Shown in pieces: positions 26,177 through 34,276 of a stretch of DNA of 64,000 nt. The position numbers and the translations under genes are program-made. The first letter of the stretch is position 1, and every line of letters starts with the position of its first letter. Below the pieces are notes generated by a model. The model was not told the DNA's origin, did no database searches, and worked only from the letters and a program-made list of their open reading frames with translations. The DNA is from Methylacidiphilum infernorum V4 (GTDB taxonomy: Bacteria; Verrucomicrobiota; Verrucomicrobiia; Methylacidiphilales; Methylacidiphilaceae), in the NCBI RefSeq assembly GCF_000019665.1, contig NC_010794.1, positions 124,001-188,000 on the forward strand, written 5' to 3'.

Positions 26177-26802
26177 TAATGTCAACTTTAATCTTATCCC
26201 CTCAGCTCTTTACGTCCAATGTTTTCAGCAAATCTTAAGATAAAGTTGCTGGAAAAAATAATCGACGAAATAACTGTTGTGTCTATCGTTGGCGTCTGCC
26301 CGGAGGCGGGACGAAAACATTGGACAAAATGATTAAGCTTGCGTGGATTCCGCTTTCAAGCGTTAATCCTCGTCGACGAAACTTTGTGGAACTGGTTTTA
26401 TGAAGCATGATGAAAAAAATAAAGACAGTAGTCGACTGAAGACTAACATGTCTTAGTGGGAAGGCTTTTTGAGCTGGCAGTTGGGATAGGACATTAGGTG
26501 TTATGGGTAGATGCTGAAATCTGTGTGATTGGTGCTGGACTCTGCCATGAATGCCTTGGGCTATTCCAGCAGGTCATCGCTGGCGACCATCAACTAGCTT
26601 GACTAGGATTAGGCTCTTGCCGCTTCTTGAGTCTATCCAGAAGCCCATGCGGTTGAAGAGGAGGCGACAGAGGATACGAGCCTTTGGTAGCCTCACATGT
26701 GCTTGGCAGGCGATAAGCGAGCCAGGTCTTGGCCCTGTTAGGCAGGGGGTAGGTCGTCGAAGGTGATGTCGTAGAGCATCTCCTTTAGGATAGGGGTTGC
26801 TG
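26177..26802. other. Non-coding stretch between HEPN genes
   Basis: About 620 bases with only overlapping, unrecognisable open frames on both strands (26551-26766 and 26574-26942). The latter overlaps the HEPN gene antisense and looks like a shadow. I see no repeat or RNA gene. Confidence 0.45.
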
Positions 26803-27213
26803 TCAGTCTGAAAGCCTGAGGCCTGCTTCGACCAGTTTTTCTCGCACAAAAGCCCGGACCCGCTCGGCAAGTTCAACAGCCCCTTGTGTTTCCTCCTGAT
26901 CGGGTGCATAGGGCTCCTCGCCGTAACGAAGGGCAGTCGCACAACGGGTGAGTTCCCGTACTCCCCATTCCTTTAGCTCGTAAAACGAAGGGAAAATTTG
27001 TGCACAAAGGTTGACGAGAGAAAGAATGTTATGAGTTCGAGGATGCTCTCGACCGTGAAAGATGAGAAAGGCCTTCAGGTATTTTTCGACGCACTGCTGC
27101 ATGTGAAAGCACGTGACCCAGTAAATGGGATGGTTAGATCGCATTAGGATCTTGCCAGCCTCCAGGTCGTCTTCTGCCCTCCGGATCCATGCCCGAACTG
27201 TCTCTTCGTTCAC
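26803..27213 (-). CDS. HEPN toxin of an MNT/HEPN toxin-antitoxin pair
   Basis: 136 residues. The sequence RRAEDDLEAGKILM, then FHMQQCVEKYLKAFLIFHGRE, then RTHNILSLVNLC, is the pattern of the HEPN proteins that pair with minimal nucleotidyltransferases. Members act as RNases held inactive or AMPylated by their partner. The start is GTG 27213, overlapping the stop of the MNT gene as GTGA, so the two are translationally coupled. Gene order (MNT then HEPN) fits this family. Confidence 0.82.
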   Translation of the reverse strand: MNEETVRAWIRRAEDDLEAGKILMRSNHPIYWVTCFHMQQCVEKYLKAFLIFHGREHPRTHNILSLVNLCAQIFPSFYELKEWGVRELTRCATALRYGEEPYAPDQEETQGAVELAERVRAFVREKLVEAGLRLSD

Positions 27214-27560
27214 AGCTCAATCCCTTCCTTGAGCACGTAATAGGTGAGGCTGCCGGTGTCCCCGGCTCGCTGGATAGCGGTCTCCTCGGACTGGACGAAC
27301 ACGTCGGCCCAGATCTGCTCTTCGGCCAAACGATCGCAGATGCGGTCGGCAATCTCCCACCGGGTCTTCCGTGGGGCAGCAGGAGCGATGATGATGTAGA
27401 AGTCCCAATCGCTGTCAGGCCGGCATTCCCCGCGGGCGCGGCTGCCGAAGAGTAGCGCGCGGCGGACTTGGAATCCCGCTCGCTCCACTTCCTCTCGGAT
27501 GATCTGCCTAGCCTTGCCTAAGATAATTTCTATTGGCTCACTATCCGTTGGATGGGACAT
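27210..27560 (-). CDS. Minimal nucleotidyltransferase (MNT), partner of HEPN
   Basis: 116 residues of the DNA-polymerase-beta-like MNT fold. The active site LLFGSRARGECRPDSDWDFY contains the G-S signature and the D-x-D metal ligands, so it looks catalytically competent. In related MntA/HepT modules this protein neutralises the HEPN toxin by adding nucleotides to it; whether that holds for this subtype is inference. It overlaps the HEPN gene by four bases. Its base composition is noticeably richer in GC than the neighbouring island, suggesting acquisition. Confidence 0.85.
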   Translation of the reverse strand: MSHPTDSEPIEIILGKARQIIREEVERAGFQVRRALLFGSRARGECRPDSDWDFYIIIAPAAPRKTRWEIADRICDRLAEEQIWADVFVQSEETAIQRAGDTGSLTYYVLKEGIEL

Positions 27561-28003
27561 CGATCTGGTCCTCCTGTACCTGTTCCTATCGCGAGGGCTT
27601 ATGCCGAATTACATTCCTGACCGTCATGTTTATCCGAATTCCCAATAGGGATTCCGGCTCCTCGTGATGGTCTGCACCTCCCGGCCGATGGCTTGCTCCA
27701 GCCTCTACTTTGGCTTCGCAAATTCCTCCACGCGCCCAGATATATTGCGGTCCCCGTTGAGGAAAGCGGCCGCTCATCTCATGCGCGGACACGGGCGTCG
27801 TCTTTCAAAAAGCCTTTAGTATTTATTTTATAGCAAAAATTGGAATCAGTATAAACGGAAATATGGAAATAAAGATATGTGCAAAAAGACATATCTGTCG
27901 CTTTCTCGATAAAAGCGGAAAAAAGAAAAATAAAAGTGCTAGCAGAAAGGAGACCTACTATAGGTAGCAGTTAAGACGGTACGAGGCGTTAGGAACCATT
28001 TAT
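27561..28003. other. Spacer between MNT gene and repeat remnant
   Basis: 443 bases. A minus-strand frame (27586-27792) has no recognisable homologue, and composition changes sharply from GC-rich to AT-rich at about 27810. That step looks like a junction between segments of different origin. Confidence 0.4.
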
Positions 28004-28116
28004 TAAGCTTTCTTTTGTAAAACGACTTTTTTCTGATAAGGTGAGTTTACGGGCTAGGCCCAAACTACAACAATTATCGTTTCTCTATGAATCTTTTTTC
28101 CATCTTTTTAGATCAC
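28004..28116 (+). pseudogene. Degenerate copy of the small membrane/coiled-coil gene
   Basis: The DNA aligns with the leader and first codons of the intact copies at 29096 and 46930. From 28059 it translates AQTTTIIVSL, then stops (TGA at 28089), against VQTVTIIVSLGG in the intact gene. Similarity resumes to the codons for FYLF. The coiled-coil part is missing. Confidence 0.65.
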
Positions 28117-28167
28117 GTATTCCACTGGGTATTATTTCTTCGAAAATACACAAGGTAAGGTAAAGAA

Positions 28168-28917
28168 ATGACAAGCTGCAGTAAAAAACCCAAAAAAGAG
28201 GAATTAAAATGCATTTACTGAGGTGGGCCGTATGAAACTAGAGATCATGCGGTGCCGAAGGGTATTTTCCCTGCTCCGGCACCGGAAAACCTGATCACCG
28301 TGCCTTCGTGTAAATCTTGTAACAATGGTTATTCACGGGACGAAGAGGAGTTTCTGATTGACCTGGTCCTTTCGGCAACGGCTCTTGATAAGAACAACGA
28401 AGCCAATAAGGTCTTGGGTAAGGTTGTGCGCGAGCTTCGAGGAGAGAGAAAAGGAGTGATCCGTTCAGGAAGAAGGAAAAAATCGTTCCGAGTGGTTCAG
28501 TCTGCTCGTTTGGTTGATGTGTTCACTCCTAGCGACGTCTTCCTTGGACAGGTAGTTGCCTTCCCGGCTAACGGAGACGCTTTCTATCGGGTTATAGATA
28601 AAATTGTTAGAGGCCTTTACTACCACCACTTCGGGAAGGCGTTGAGCAGGGACGCGCTTGTTTGGCAGCAACCGGTCGACAGGTCATCTCCGGATTGGAG
28701 GGAGGAATTCATTAAAATGGTGGCGCCGTTCAAGTGGAAAAAATTCATGATAGGAAACGGAAAGACATTTCAATACTTGCTTGCAACGGGCCAAACTGAC
28801 GGTTTCGACGAAACTTACTGGATACTTGTGTTTTATGAAGGTAACGGCCATCTCTCGCTTTACTTGTGCGGCACGAGGGAAACCGGGATGGGGAATGCCG
28901 ACGACATCCCCTCATAA
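28168..28917 (+). pseudogene. HNH-nuclease-like gene with one in-frame TGA
   Basis: From ATG 28168, with an AAGGTAAAG ribosome-binding site, the frame runs 249 codons and is interrupted only by TGA at 28219-28221. Read through, the protein has KCIY-x-GG, TRDHAVPKGIF, then VPSCKSCNNGYSRDEE, the two-CxxC plus EHVIP-like layout of HNH/HNH_5 zinc nucleases. The TGA falls exactly on the second Cys of the first CxxC. The downstream part (from GTG 28252) remains fully open for 221 codons and shows no other decay. It could be a very recent nonsense mutation, a sequencing error, or recoding. Without the first Cys pair the product from 28252 would lack its metal site. Confidence 0.7.
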
Positions 28918-29095
28918 ATTGGTTAAAATAATTGAAGATCATTAGAGATTTCCTCAGCAGGAATGAATACGCTAAAACGTAATTGTACTGATCCGGTTCT
29001 GTGAAGAAATAATAAAACGAAAAGTATAATTTGAGAACAATACAACTGAGTAAATACTCCAATCTGTAAGAGCACATGAACGTCAAGTCGAAGTT

Positions 29096-29153
29096 CCGGC
29101 CGTCTATCCGGAAAATCTCTTGTAATGCAGGTTTTTTCTGGTAGGATGGATCT
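29096..29153 (+). repeat. Conserved leader of the small membrane/coiled-coil gene, copy 1
   Basis: These 58 bases match the leader of the second copy (46930-46988) at most positions, beginning CCGGCCGTC and including TCCGGAAAATCT and CTGGTAGGATGGATCT before the GTG start. Homology begins abruptly at CCGGCCGTC in both places, as expected for a duplicated or mobile segment. GGATGG is the likely ribosome-binding site. Confidence 0.75.
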
Positions 29154-29351
29154 GTGGATTGGGTTCAGACTGTAACAATTATCGTCTCTCTGGGAGGCTT
29201 TGTTTTCTACCTATTTAGAAACCAGGAGAAAAGGATAGAGGATCTCAGGTCGGACATGAATGTGCGTTTCGCTGAGCAGGGGAAAAGGATCGAGCTTGTG
29301 GAAAAGATCCTAGCCAAGGCGGTCCGGATCGATCCGCAGACTCTAGACTGA
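29154..29351 (+). CDS. Small membrane-anchored coiled-coil protein, copy 1
   Basis: 65 residues from GTG 29154. One N-terminal membrane segment (WVQTVTIIVSLGGFVFYLF) is followed by a charged helix with 11-residue periodicity (KRIEDLRSDMNVRFAEQ) and a conserved end, GKRIELVEKILAKAVRID. A close paralogue lies at 46989, and decayed copies at 28004 and 29763. I do not recognise a named family. Conservation of protein and leader across copies argues that it is expressed. Confidence 0.72.
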   Translation: MDWVQTVTIIVSLGGFVFYLFRNQEKRIEDLRSDMNVRFAEQGKRIELVEKILAKAVRIDPQTLD

Positions 29352-29532
29352 TTTTTTTACTCCTAGTAAACCGGATCAGAATCAGCGGCTCAGTGAAGAA
29401 TTCCGGCCCATCTTTAACTGTCGGCCTGCTCTCTGTCTTAACCGGCATTGGCCGGCAGCCGGAAGTAGCCGAACTTCCCGGCCCCAAGAAAAAGAACAAA
29501 TTAACCAACGGATTGCAGCACACAACTGCTCG

Positions 29533-29697
29533 CTTACTTATACAACCTTGTATCCTTATAACCTCATATTCTTATAACTACACCTCCTTACATATACTTT
29601 AAGCTTTATATCATTATAACTATAGATCCTTACAATCGCATGTCCTTATAGCCTTATAGACTTGCATCATCAAAACCGCATAATCTTACATCCGGAC
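29533..29697. repeat. Degenerate 16-bp tandem repeat
   Basis: About ten units of 15-16 bases with a core near ATCCTTATAAC (for example CTTGTATCCTTATAAC followed by CTCATATTCTTATAAC). Units drift strongly toward the right end. It is AT-rich and outside any gene. Confidence 0.6.
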
Positions 29698-29762
29698 ATA
29701 AGTCCAGGTCCATTCGACAGTGAAGCCCAAAAAACCCTAGAGAAGAACACCGGCAGAGCACC

Positions 29763-29989
29763 CGCGGCCTAGCCAAGCAGGGCAAAAGGATAGTCGACTT
29801 TAATGGCGGATTTAAACTCGATGCTGCCTACTTGAGAGCGGATGTAATTCGACAACTGCCGGGCTGAGGACTGATGTGCACTTGCGGTTTGCCGATCGCG
29901 ACAAGAGAATCGACAAGGCAAGAGAATTCCTATGCGAGCTATTGTTCAGCACGAAAAAGCGGGATTCGGCGTTGCTAAAGAGATATTAA
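29763..29989 (+). pseudogene. Decayed fragments of the coiled-coil family
   Basis: One frame gives AKQGKRIVD and later YLRADVIRQLPG, ending at TGA 29865-29867. The next frame, from 29864, gives LRTDVHLRFADRDKRID. The intact copy at 46989 has LRADMNARFAEQGKRIE. The match is good for two modules, but the membrane segment and start are absent. Confidence 0.55.
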
Positions 29990-30112
29990 GTCGTACCAAC
30001 CGGATTTTTCATTAGGGAACAACTCACCGCAAACTCTAGGCAGTCCCCTTTGCCTTTTTCTTTACAAAGAAAATTTCTTGGCCGATGTTAAGTTAAAAAT
30101 TCCTTTTTGCTC

Positions 30113-30286
30113 ATGAAATCAAAAATATTAGCGATATTCCTCTTCTTGCTCGTTGGGGGGGTCCCGTTGGGATCCCAAGCTAAGCCTTTAGGAGGGAAAG
30201 CCCATTGTAATTGTGGGAAGAAATGTGCCCATGCGCAAAACTGTTTTGGCTTTAAAGCTCGGTGCGATCATGGCCAAAGGAAATAA
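30113..30286 (+). CDS. Small secreted Cys/His-rich protein
   Basis: 57 codons from ATG 30113 to TAA 30284-30286. A clear signal peptide (MKSKILAIFLFLLVGGVPLG) with cleavage near SQA precedes a mature part of about 34 residues. That part contains five Cys and three His: AHCNCGKKCAHAQNCFGF and then RCDHGQRK. The spacing C-x-C-x3-C is metallothionein-like, suggesting metal binding or disulfides in the periplasm or outside. Its stop is 57 bases from the convergent YyaL-like gene. No family is recognised; it could be a metal chaperone, a redox peptide or a toxin-like peptide. Confidence 0.65.
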   Translation: MKSKILAIFLFLLVGGVPLGSQAKPLGGKAHCNCGKKCAHAQNCFGFKARCDHGQRK

Positions 30287-30343
30287 CCCTTCGGTATGGA
30301 TCAAAGAGCAGGGATAAAGAAGACCGCAAAAAAAACTGGAACG

Positions 30344-32518
30344 CTAAATCGGCTGATAGCTCTTCTCAGGAAATAAAACCGCAAAAGGTTTCAGAATCTC
30401 CAAGGCTTTATCCCTCTCTGTTTGGGCTAAGTGGCATTGGCCGTTTGTACAGATATAAATTAAGGGTAGCCCCTCGTAGTGCCGGGTAAGAGTCGTGTAG
30501 AAATCGGGAGATTTTAACAAGGAAGGGAGTTTTTCCTGGGGGTCCAAGACGACTAACAACCGGTTAGGGATGAGCAACTTGGATAAGCTGTGGAATAGCC
30601 GTTTTGTCTCTTCATTTTTTTTCTCGCCGACAAGGATAATTTCAACAAGGGGCGCTCTATATTCGCAGTATACCCCAAGTAAATAGGGCAGTGCGGTAGG
30701 AAATCTTTCTAAAATGGGCCATGCATAGCTAAAGAGCTCTTCTAGCCTTTTCCGCCATTTTTCTTCGCCTGTAAGGGTATAGAGTTTTAAAAGAGAATGA
30801 GCGGCCAAGGAAAGGGTGGCCGGTTCGGCTCCATCATATTCTTCTCGAGTCTGGATAGATTTTGCAGAGATTTCCACCGCTTCCACCATGTAGTTGTGCC
30901 TATAGGGATCCACGAACTTTTCTTCAAGCAGTTCTTGGAAGAGCTTTGCCAAGGAAAGCCATTTTTCGTCCTGATCGGCTTCAAAGAGATGAAGCATGCT
31001 TAGGGCAAGGGAAGCATAGTCAGAAGAAAATCCGGGCGTTCCCCTGCCGTTGCGATAAATGCGGTAAAGGGTTTTACTGCTTGGATCCCAGAGGTTCTCT
31101 AAAAGAAATGTTGCCGTTTTTTTGGCCTCGTTTATCAGCCGGCCATCTCCAATGACCATGTATGCCTTTGCAAGGGCTGAAAGGGTATAACCGTTCCAAG
31201 CGCAGATGATCTTATCATCCAAAAAAGGCTTCGAACGCTTAAGTCGTTCTTTTTTCAGGCCTTCTTTTGCCTTCAACACGATCTCCCTGGCCTCTTCAAG
31301 GGATATGCCCAGTTCATGGGCGAGGTCGGAAAGGGGTTTTTCCATAAGGAGGATGTTTTTTTTAGCCAGGGCTTCTTCAGATATAAGTCCACCCGGAAGG
31401 TTACCCTGTTCGGTTGCGCCAAAGAAATGGGCAAGGATCTTGCTTCTGTCTTTCCCTACAATCGGCTCAAGGGTTTGTTGGAGCTCCTGGAAAGTCCACA
31501 AGTAGTAAGCTCCTTCTTCTTCTTGTCCAGAGGCATTCAGGCTGTCGGCATCTTCAGCCGAATAGAAGCCTCCTGAAGGGTGGTGAAGATGGCTCAGGAG
31601 GTATTCAACAAGAGACTCAAAAGTATCTTTAAAAAGGGGATCATCAGTTGCTTGATAGGCATCAAGATAGGAAAGACCCAGGGTAGCCTGGTCATAAAGC
31701 ATTTTTTCAAAATGGGGCAGTCGCCATTTTTCGTCTACGGAATACCTGTGGAAACCCCCTTCCAGCTGGTCATGAATGCCCCCACCGCTCATTTTTTGCA
31801 GACTATACAAGGCCATTTGGAGGCTTTTTTTCTTGTAATCCTCTGAAAAATCAGCCAATGAGCCGGCTCTAAACAGGAAATAAAATAGGCTAGGACGAGG
31901 AAATTTAGGAGAAGGACTGAATCCTCCATGAGTCCTATCAAAGCTTCCCCAAAGCTGTTCTACAGCTTTTCTTGAAGCGATCGCCAGATTGGGAGGACTT
32001 TTCGGTTCGAAAGAACTCTGAATTACCTCCCTCATTTTATGAAAAATTTCTTGGCCTTGCTGTTCAAGAAGGGATCGATTGTATTGCCACAGCTCGGCTA
32101 TCTTTTTGAGAATATCAACAAATCCGGGCTTACCCCATTTGCTCTCCAAGGGAAAATAGGTTCCTCCAAAAAAAGGTTCAAGATTGGGGGTAAGCCAAAC
32201 GTTCATAGGCCATCCTCCCTGCCCGGTAAAGGCTTGGACAAATTCCATGTAAAACTGATCGATGTCCGGTCTTTCTTCTCTATCTACTTTTATCGGGATA
32301 AAAAAGGAATTGAGCAGTTGGGCCACAATAGGATTTTCAAAGGATTCTTTAGCCATGACATGGCACCAGTGGCAGGTTGAATAGCCTACGGAAAGAAAAA
32401 TGGGCCTGTCTAAATGCTTTGCTTTAAGCAGGCTTTCTTCGGTCCAGGGATGCCAATCCACTGGATTGTCGGCGTGTTGGAGCAAGTAAGGACTTTTTTC
32501 TTTGCAGAGAGCATTCAT
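30344..32518 (-). CDS. DUF255 / YyaL-type thioredoxin-like protein
   Basis: 724 residues, the full usual length of the YyaL/SPATA20 family. The N-terminal thioredoxin-fold domain carries [10 protein letters not shown] (C-x-x-C) and DREERPDID, followed by an N-acylglucosamine-2-epimerase-like alpha/alpha barrel with [30 protein letters not shown] and [10 protein letters not shown]. The family is conserved from bacteria to humans, but its reaction is not settled. No signal peptide, so cytoplasmic. It starts at ATG 32518. Confidence 0.92.
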   Translation of the reverse strand: MNALCKEKSPYLLQHADNPVDWHPWTEESLLKAKHLDRPIFLSVGYSTCHWCHVMAKESFENPIVAQLLNSFFIPIKVDREERPDIDQFYMEFVQAFTGQGGWPMNVWLTPNLEPFFGGTYFPLESKWGKPGFVDILKKIAELWQYNRSLLEQQGQEIFHKMREVIQSSFEPKSPPNLAIASRKAVEQLWGSFDRTHGGFSPSPKFPRPSLFYFLFRAGSLADFSEDYKKKSLQMALYSLQKMSGGGIHDQLEGGFHRYSVDEKWRLPHFEKMLYDQATLGLSYLDAYQATDDPLFKDTFESLVEYLLSHLHHPSGGFYSAEDADSLNASGQEEEGAYYLWTFQELQQTLEPIVGKDRSKILAHFFGATEQGNLPGGLISEEALAKKNILLMEKPLSDLAHELGISLEEAREIVLKAKEGLKKERLKRSKPFLDDKIICAWNGYTLSALAKAYMVIGDGRLINEAKKTATFLLENLWDPSSKTLYRIYRNGRGTPGFSSDYASLALSMLHLFEADQDEKWLSLAKLFQELLEEKFVDPYRHNYMVEAVEISAKSIQTREEYDGAEPATLSLAAHSLLKLYTLTGEEKWRKRLEELFSYAWPILERFPTALPYLLGVYCEYRAPLVEIILVGEKKNEETKRLFHSLSKLLIPNRLLVVLDPQEKLPSLLKSPDFYTTLTRHYEGLPLIYICTNGQCHLAQTERDKALEILKPFAVLFPEKSYQPI

Positions 32519-32641
32519 TAAGGAATTGGTGGTAGCGAAAGAATGCTTTTTATAAAAAAAACCGTTCTTTCTTTTTTATTATCTTCGGATAATTCTATTG
32601 AATGTCAAATGGCTATGCTCTTCTTTTCCCCAAGAGCCATA

Positions 32642-33487
32642 ATGGGGATAAAAAGCCTGGCAAGGAAGAAAAAGACGGTCCCCAGTTGGGGAAGAGGGGT
32701 TTTTGTATTGGCTTTTTCTCTTTTTTTATTCCTCCCCATTATTCCTTGGGCCCATGGTGGAGAAGAAAAAACCCTGAATATCGCCCTTACGGAAAGCCAA
32801 GCGGAAGAGATCGGAAAGAAAATCTGGGATAATGAATCGGCTGGAAAAATTTCTGGACTGATCAGTTGGAATGAGGGAGAAGATTTTATTTCTTTAGGCA
32901 TTTGTCATTTTATCTGGTATCCTATGGGAAAAAGGGGTCCCTTTGAAGAGAGTTTCCCCAAGTACCTTGAATTTGCTGTAGAAAATGGAGCTAGGCTTCC
33001 CCGGTGGCTTAATCTGCATTCCAGTTGTCCCTGGTCCAGCCGTAAGGCTTTTTATGCGGCCAGGGGAGGCAGACAGGAGGAGGAGTTAAAACTTTTTTTA
33101 TTGGATACCATTCCTCTGCAGGTGAAGTTTGCTATTCAGAAGCTTAAAGAAGCCCTCCCTAAAATGTTGGCGATATGCTCTAAGAATGAAAAAGAAAAAG
33201 TGAAAAGCAATTTTATTCAGCTTACCCGTTCGCCTCAAGGATTATATGCCTTGATCGATTATGTCAATTTTAAAGGCGACGGCACCTGGCCCACGGAGAG
33301 GTACCAGGGGCAAGGATGGGGGCTTTTACAAGTTCTTGAAGAAATGGAAGGAAATGATCCTCTAGATGCCTTTTGCGAAGCGGCTAAAAAGGTGCTGAGA
33401 AGGAGAGTAAGAAATGCTCCCCCTTCTCGCCATGAAGAAAGATGGCTTGCAGGATGGCTTAACCGCGTAGAAACCTATCGCCAATGA
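32642..33487 (+). CDS. Conserved secreted protein of unknown function
   Basis: About 281 residues from ATG 32642, which gives a basic n-region and a strong hydrophobic signal (GVFVLAFSLFLFLPIIPWAHG). The frame is open to ATG 32543, adding 33 residues. The mature part has striking conserved-looking stretches: KIWDNESAG, LISWNEGEDFISLGICHFIW, FEESFPKYL, LPRWL and CPW. I recall similar periplasmic proteins in proteobacteria without a known activity. The Asn-Glu and Gly-Glu pairs could suggest a hydrolase, but this is a guess. Confidence 0.72.
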   Translation: MGIKSLARKKKTVPSWGRGVFVLAFSLFLFLPIIPWAHGGEEKTLNIALTESQAEEIGKKIWDNESAGKISGLISWNEGEDFISLGICHFIWYPMGKRGPFEESFPKYLEFAVENGARLPRWLNLHSSCPWSSRKAFYAARGGRQEEELKLFLLDTIPLQVKFAIQKLKEALPKMLAICSKNEKEKVKSNFIQLTRSPQGLYALIDYVNFKGDGTWPTERYQGQGWGLLQVLEEMEGNDPLDAFCEAAKKVLRRRVRNAPPSRHEERWLAGWLNRVETYRQ

Positions 33488-33511
33488 ATTGGTCATTCCT
33501 GACACGATGTT

Positions 33512-34276
33512 ATGAGGATAAAATCGAGGACCAGGTCCCCCTGGATGATCGTTAATGGCCTAAAGGGAAAGTTCATTTTCCTTCTTCTTTTTTTTTGTTC
33601 TTCTTGCCTTTCTCTTAGGGGATGGAATTTAGAAAAGAAGGTTGAGCAGGGGGCTTCTCTACTCTTAGAGATGAAAAACAGGTATAAAGATACTGTTCCT
33701 GAACCCCTCTTCGAGGAAGCTAAGGGAGTAGGTTATCTGAGTATTCTTGAGGCCGGCTTGTTTATGAAAAAAAGAAGGGGCAATGGATGGATAGCTATTC
33801 GACTGCCTGAGGGACGCTGGTCTGGCCCCCTTGCTGTGAATGTTTCCGGATGGGATTTGGGATTAGAGGTGGGGATCAAAGCTGTTGATCTTTTGTTGCT
33901 TTTCAACGCTCAAGAAACGATCGATCTGCTTGTTAAAGGCAAAAGATGTAATATTGGAGTTGGGCAGAGTGCGCAGCCGGGGTTGGTTGAACTAACCGAA
34001 GATCAAGTTTCCTCTCCGACAGCCTCCGTCTACGTTTATCTCATTTCCAAGAATAAAATAAAAGGAATAAAAATAGGCAATTTCGATCTTATCGCTGATC
34101 CTGCGACCAATTGGCAGTATTACAAGAATAAATATATACCCTATCAAATCCTTTCAGGAAGGGTTCCTGTCCCGGAAAGTGCCCAGAGATTGATCCAGGC
34201 GTTGGCAGAACCCTTTCGCAGCCTCCCTGTAAAACCCGCAGAAAAAGTCGTTGCTTCTCCAGAACCCTTTCATTAG
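33512..34276 (+). CDS. SYLF-domain (Ysc84-type) lipid-binding protein
   Basis: 254 residues. The N-terminus has a hydrophobic signal (FIFLLLFFCSSCLS) with a possible lipobox, so it is likely exported and perhaps a lipoprotein. The rest is a SYLF/Ysc84 domain: VPEPLFEEAKGVGYLSILEAG, then WSGPLAVNVSGWDLGLEVG and VDLLLLFN. Family members bind lipids. It starts 24 bases after the preceding secreted-protein gene, so the two may be one operon. Its 3' end overlaps the histidine kinase gene on the other strand by four bases. Confidence 0.88.
   Translation: MRIKSRTRSPWMIVNGLKGKFIFLLLFFCSSCLSLRGWNLEKKVEQGASLLLEMKNRYKDTVPEPLFEEAKGVGYLSILEAGLFMKKRRGNGWIAIRLPEGRWSGPLAVNVSGWDLGLEVGIKAVDLLLLFNAQETIDLLVKGKRCNIGVGQSAQPGLVELTEDQVSSPTASVYVYLISKNKIKGIKIGNFDLIADPATNWQYYKNKYIPYQILSGRVPVPESAQRLIQALAEPFRSLPVKPAEKVVASPEPFH

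Larger units (their letters stand above)
29352..30112. other. Gene-poor, repeat-rich segment
   Basis: 761 bases with no intact gene. It contains a degenerate 16-bp tandem repeat and a decayed coiled-coil gene fragment, listed separately. The remainder shows nothing recognisable. Confidence 0.5.

Noticed and set aside
27586-27792. 68-codon minus-strand frame upstream of the MNT gene
   Set aside because: Gly/His/Arg-rich translation of a GC-rich stretch; no family and no start signal.
28219-28260. Treating the in-frame TGA as proven selenocysteine
   Set aside because: No obvious SECIS hairpin with the required loop could be drawn immediately downstream, and no sel genes are in the window. Left as an open question.
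29533-29697. CRISPR array
   Set aside because: Units are contiguous 15-16-mers without unique spacers, and no cas genes occur in the window.
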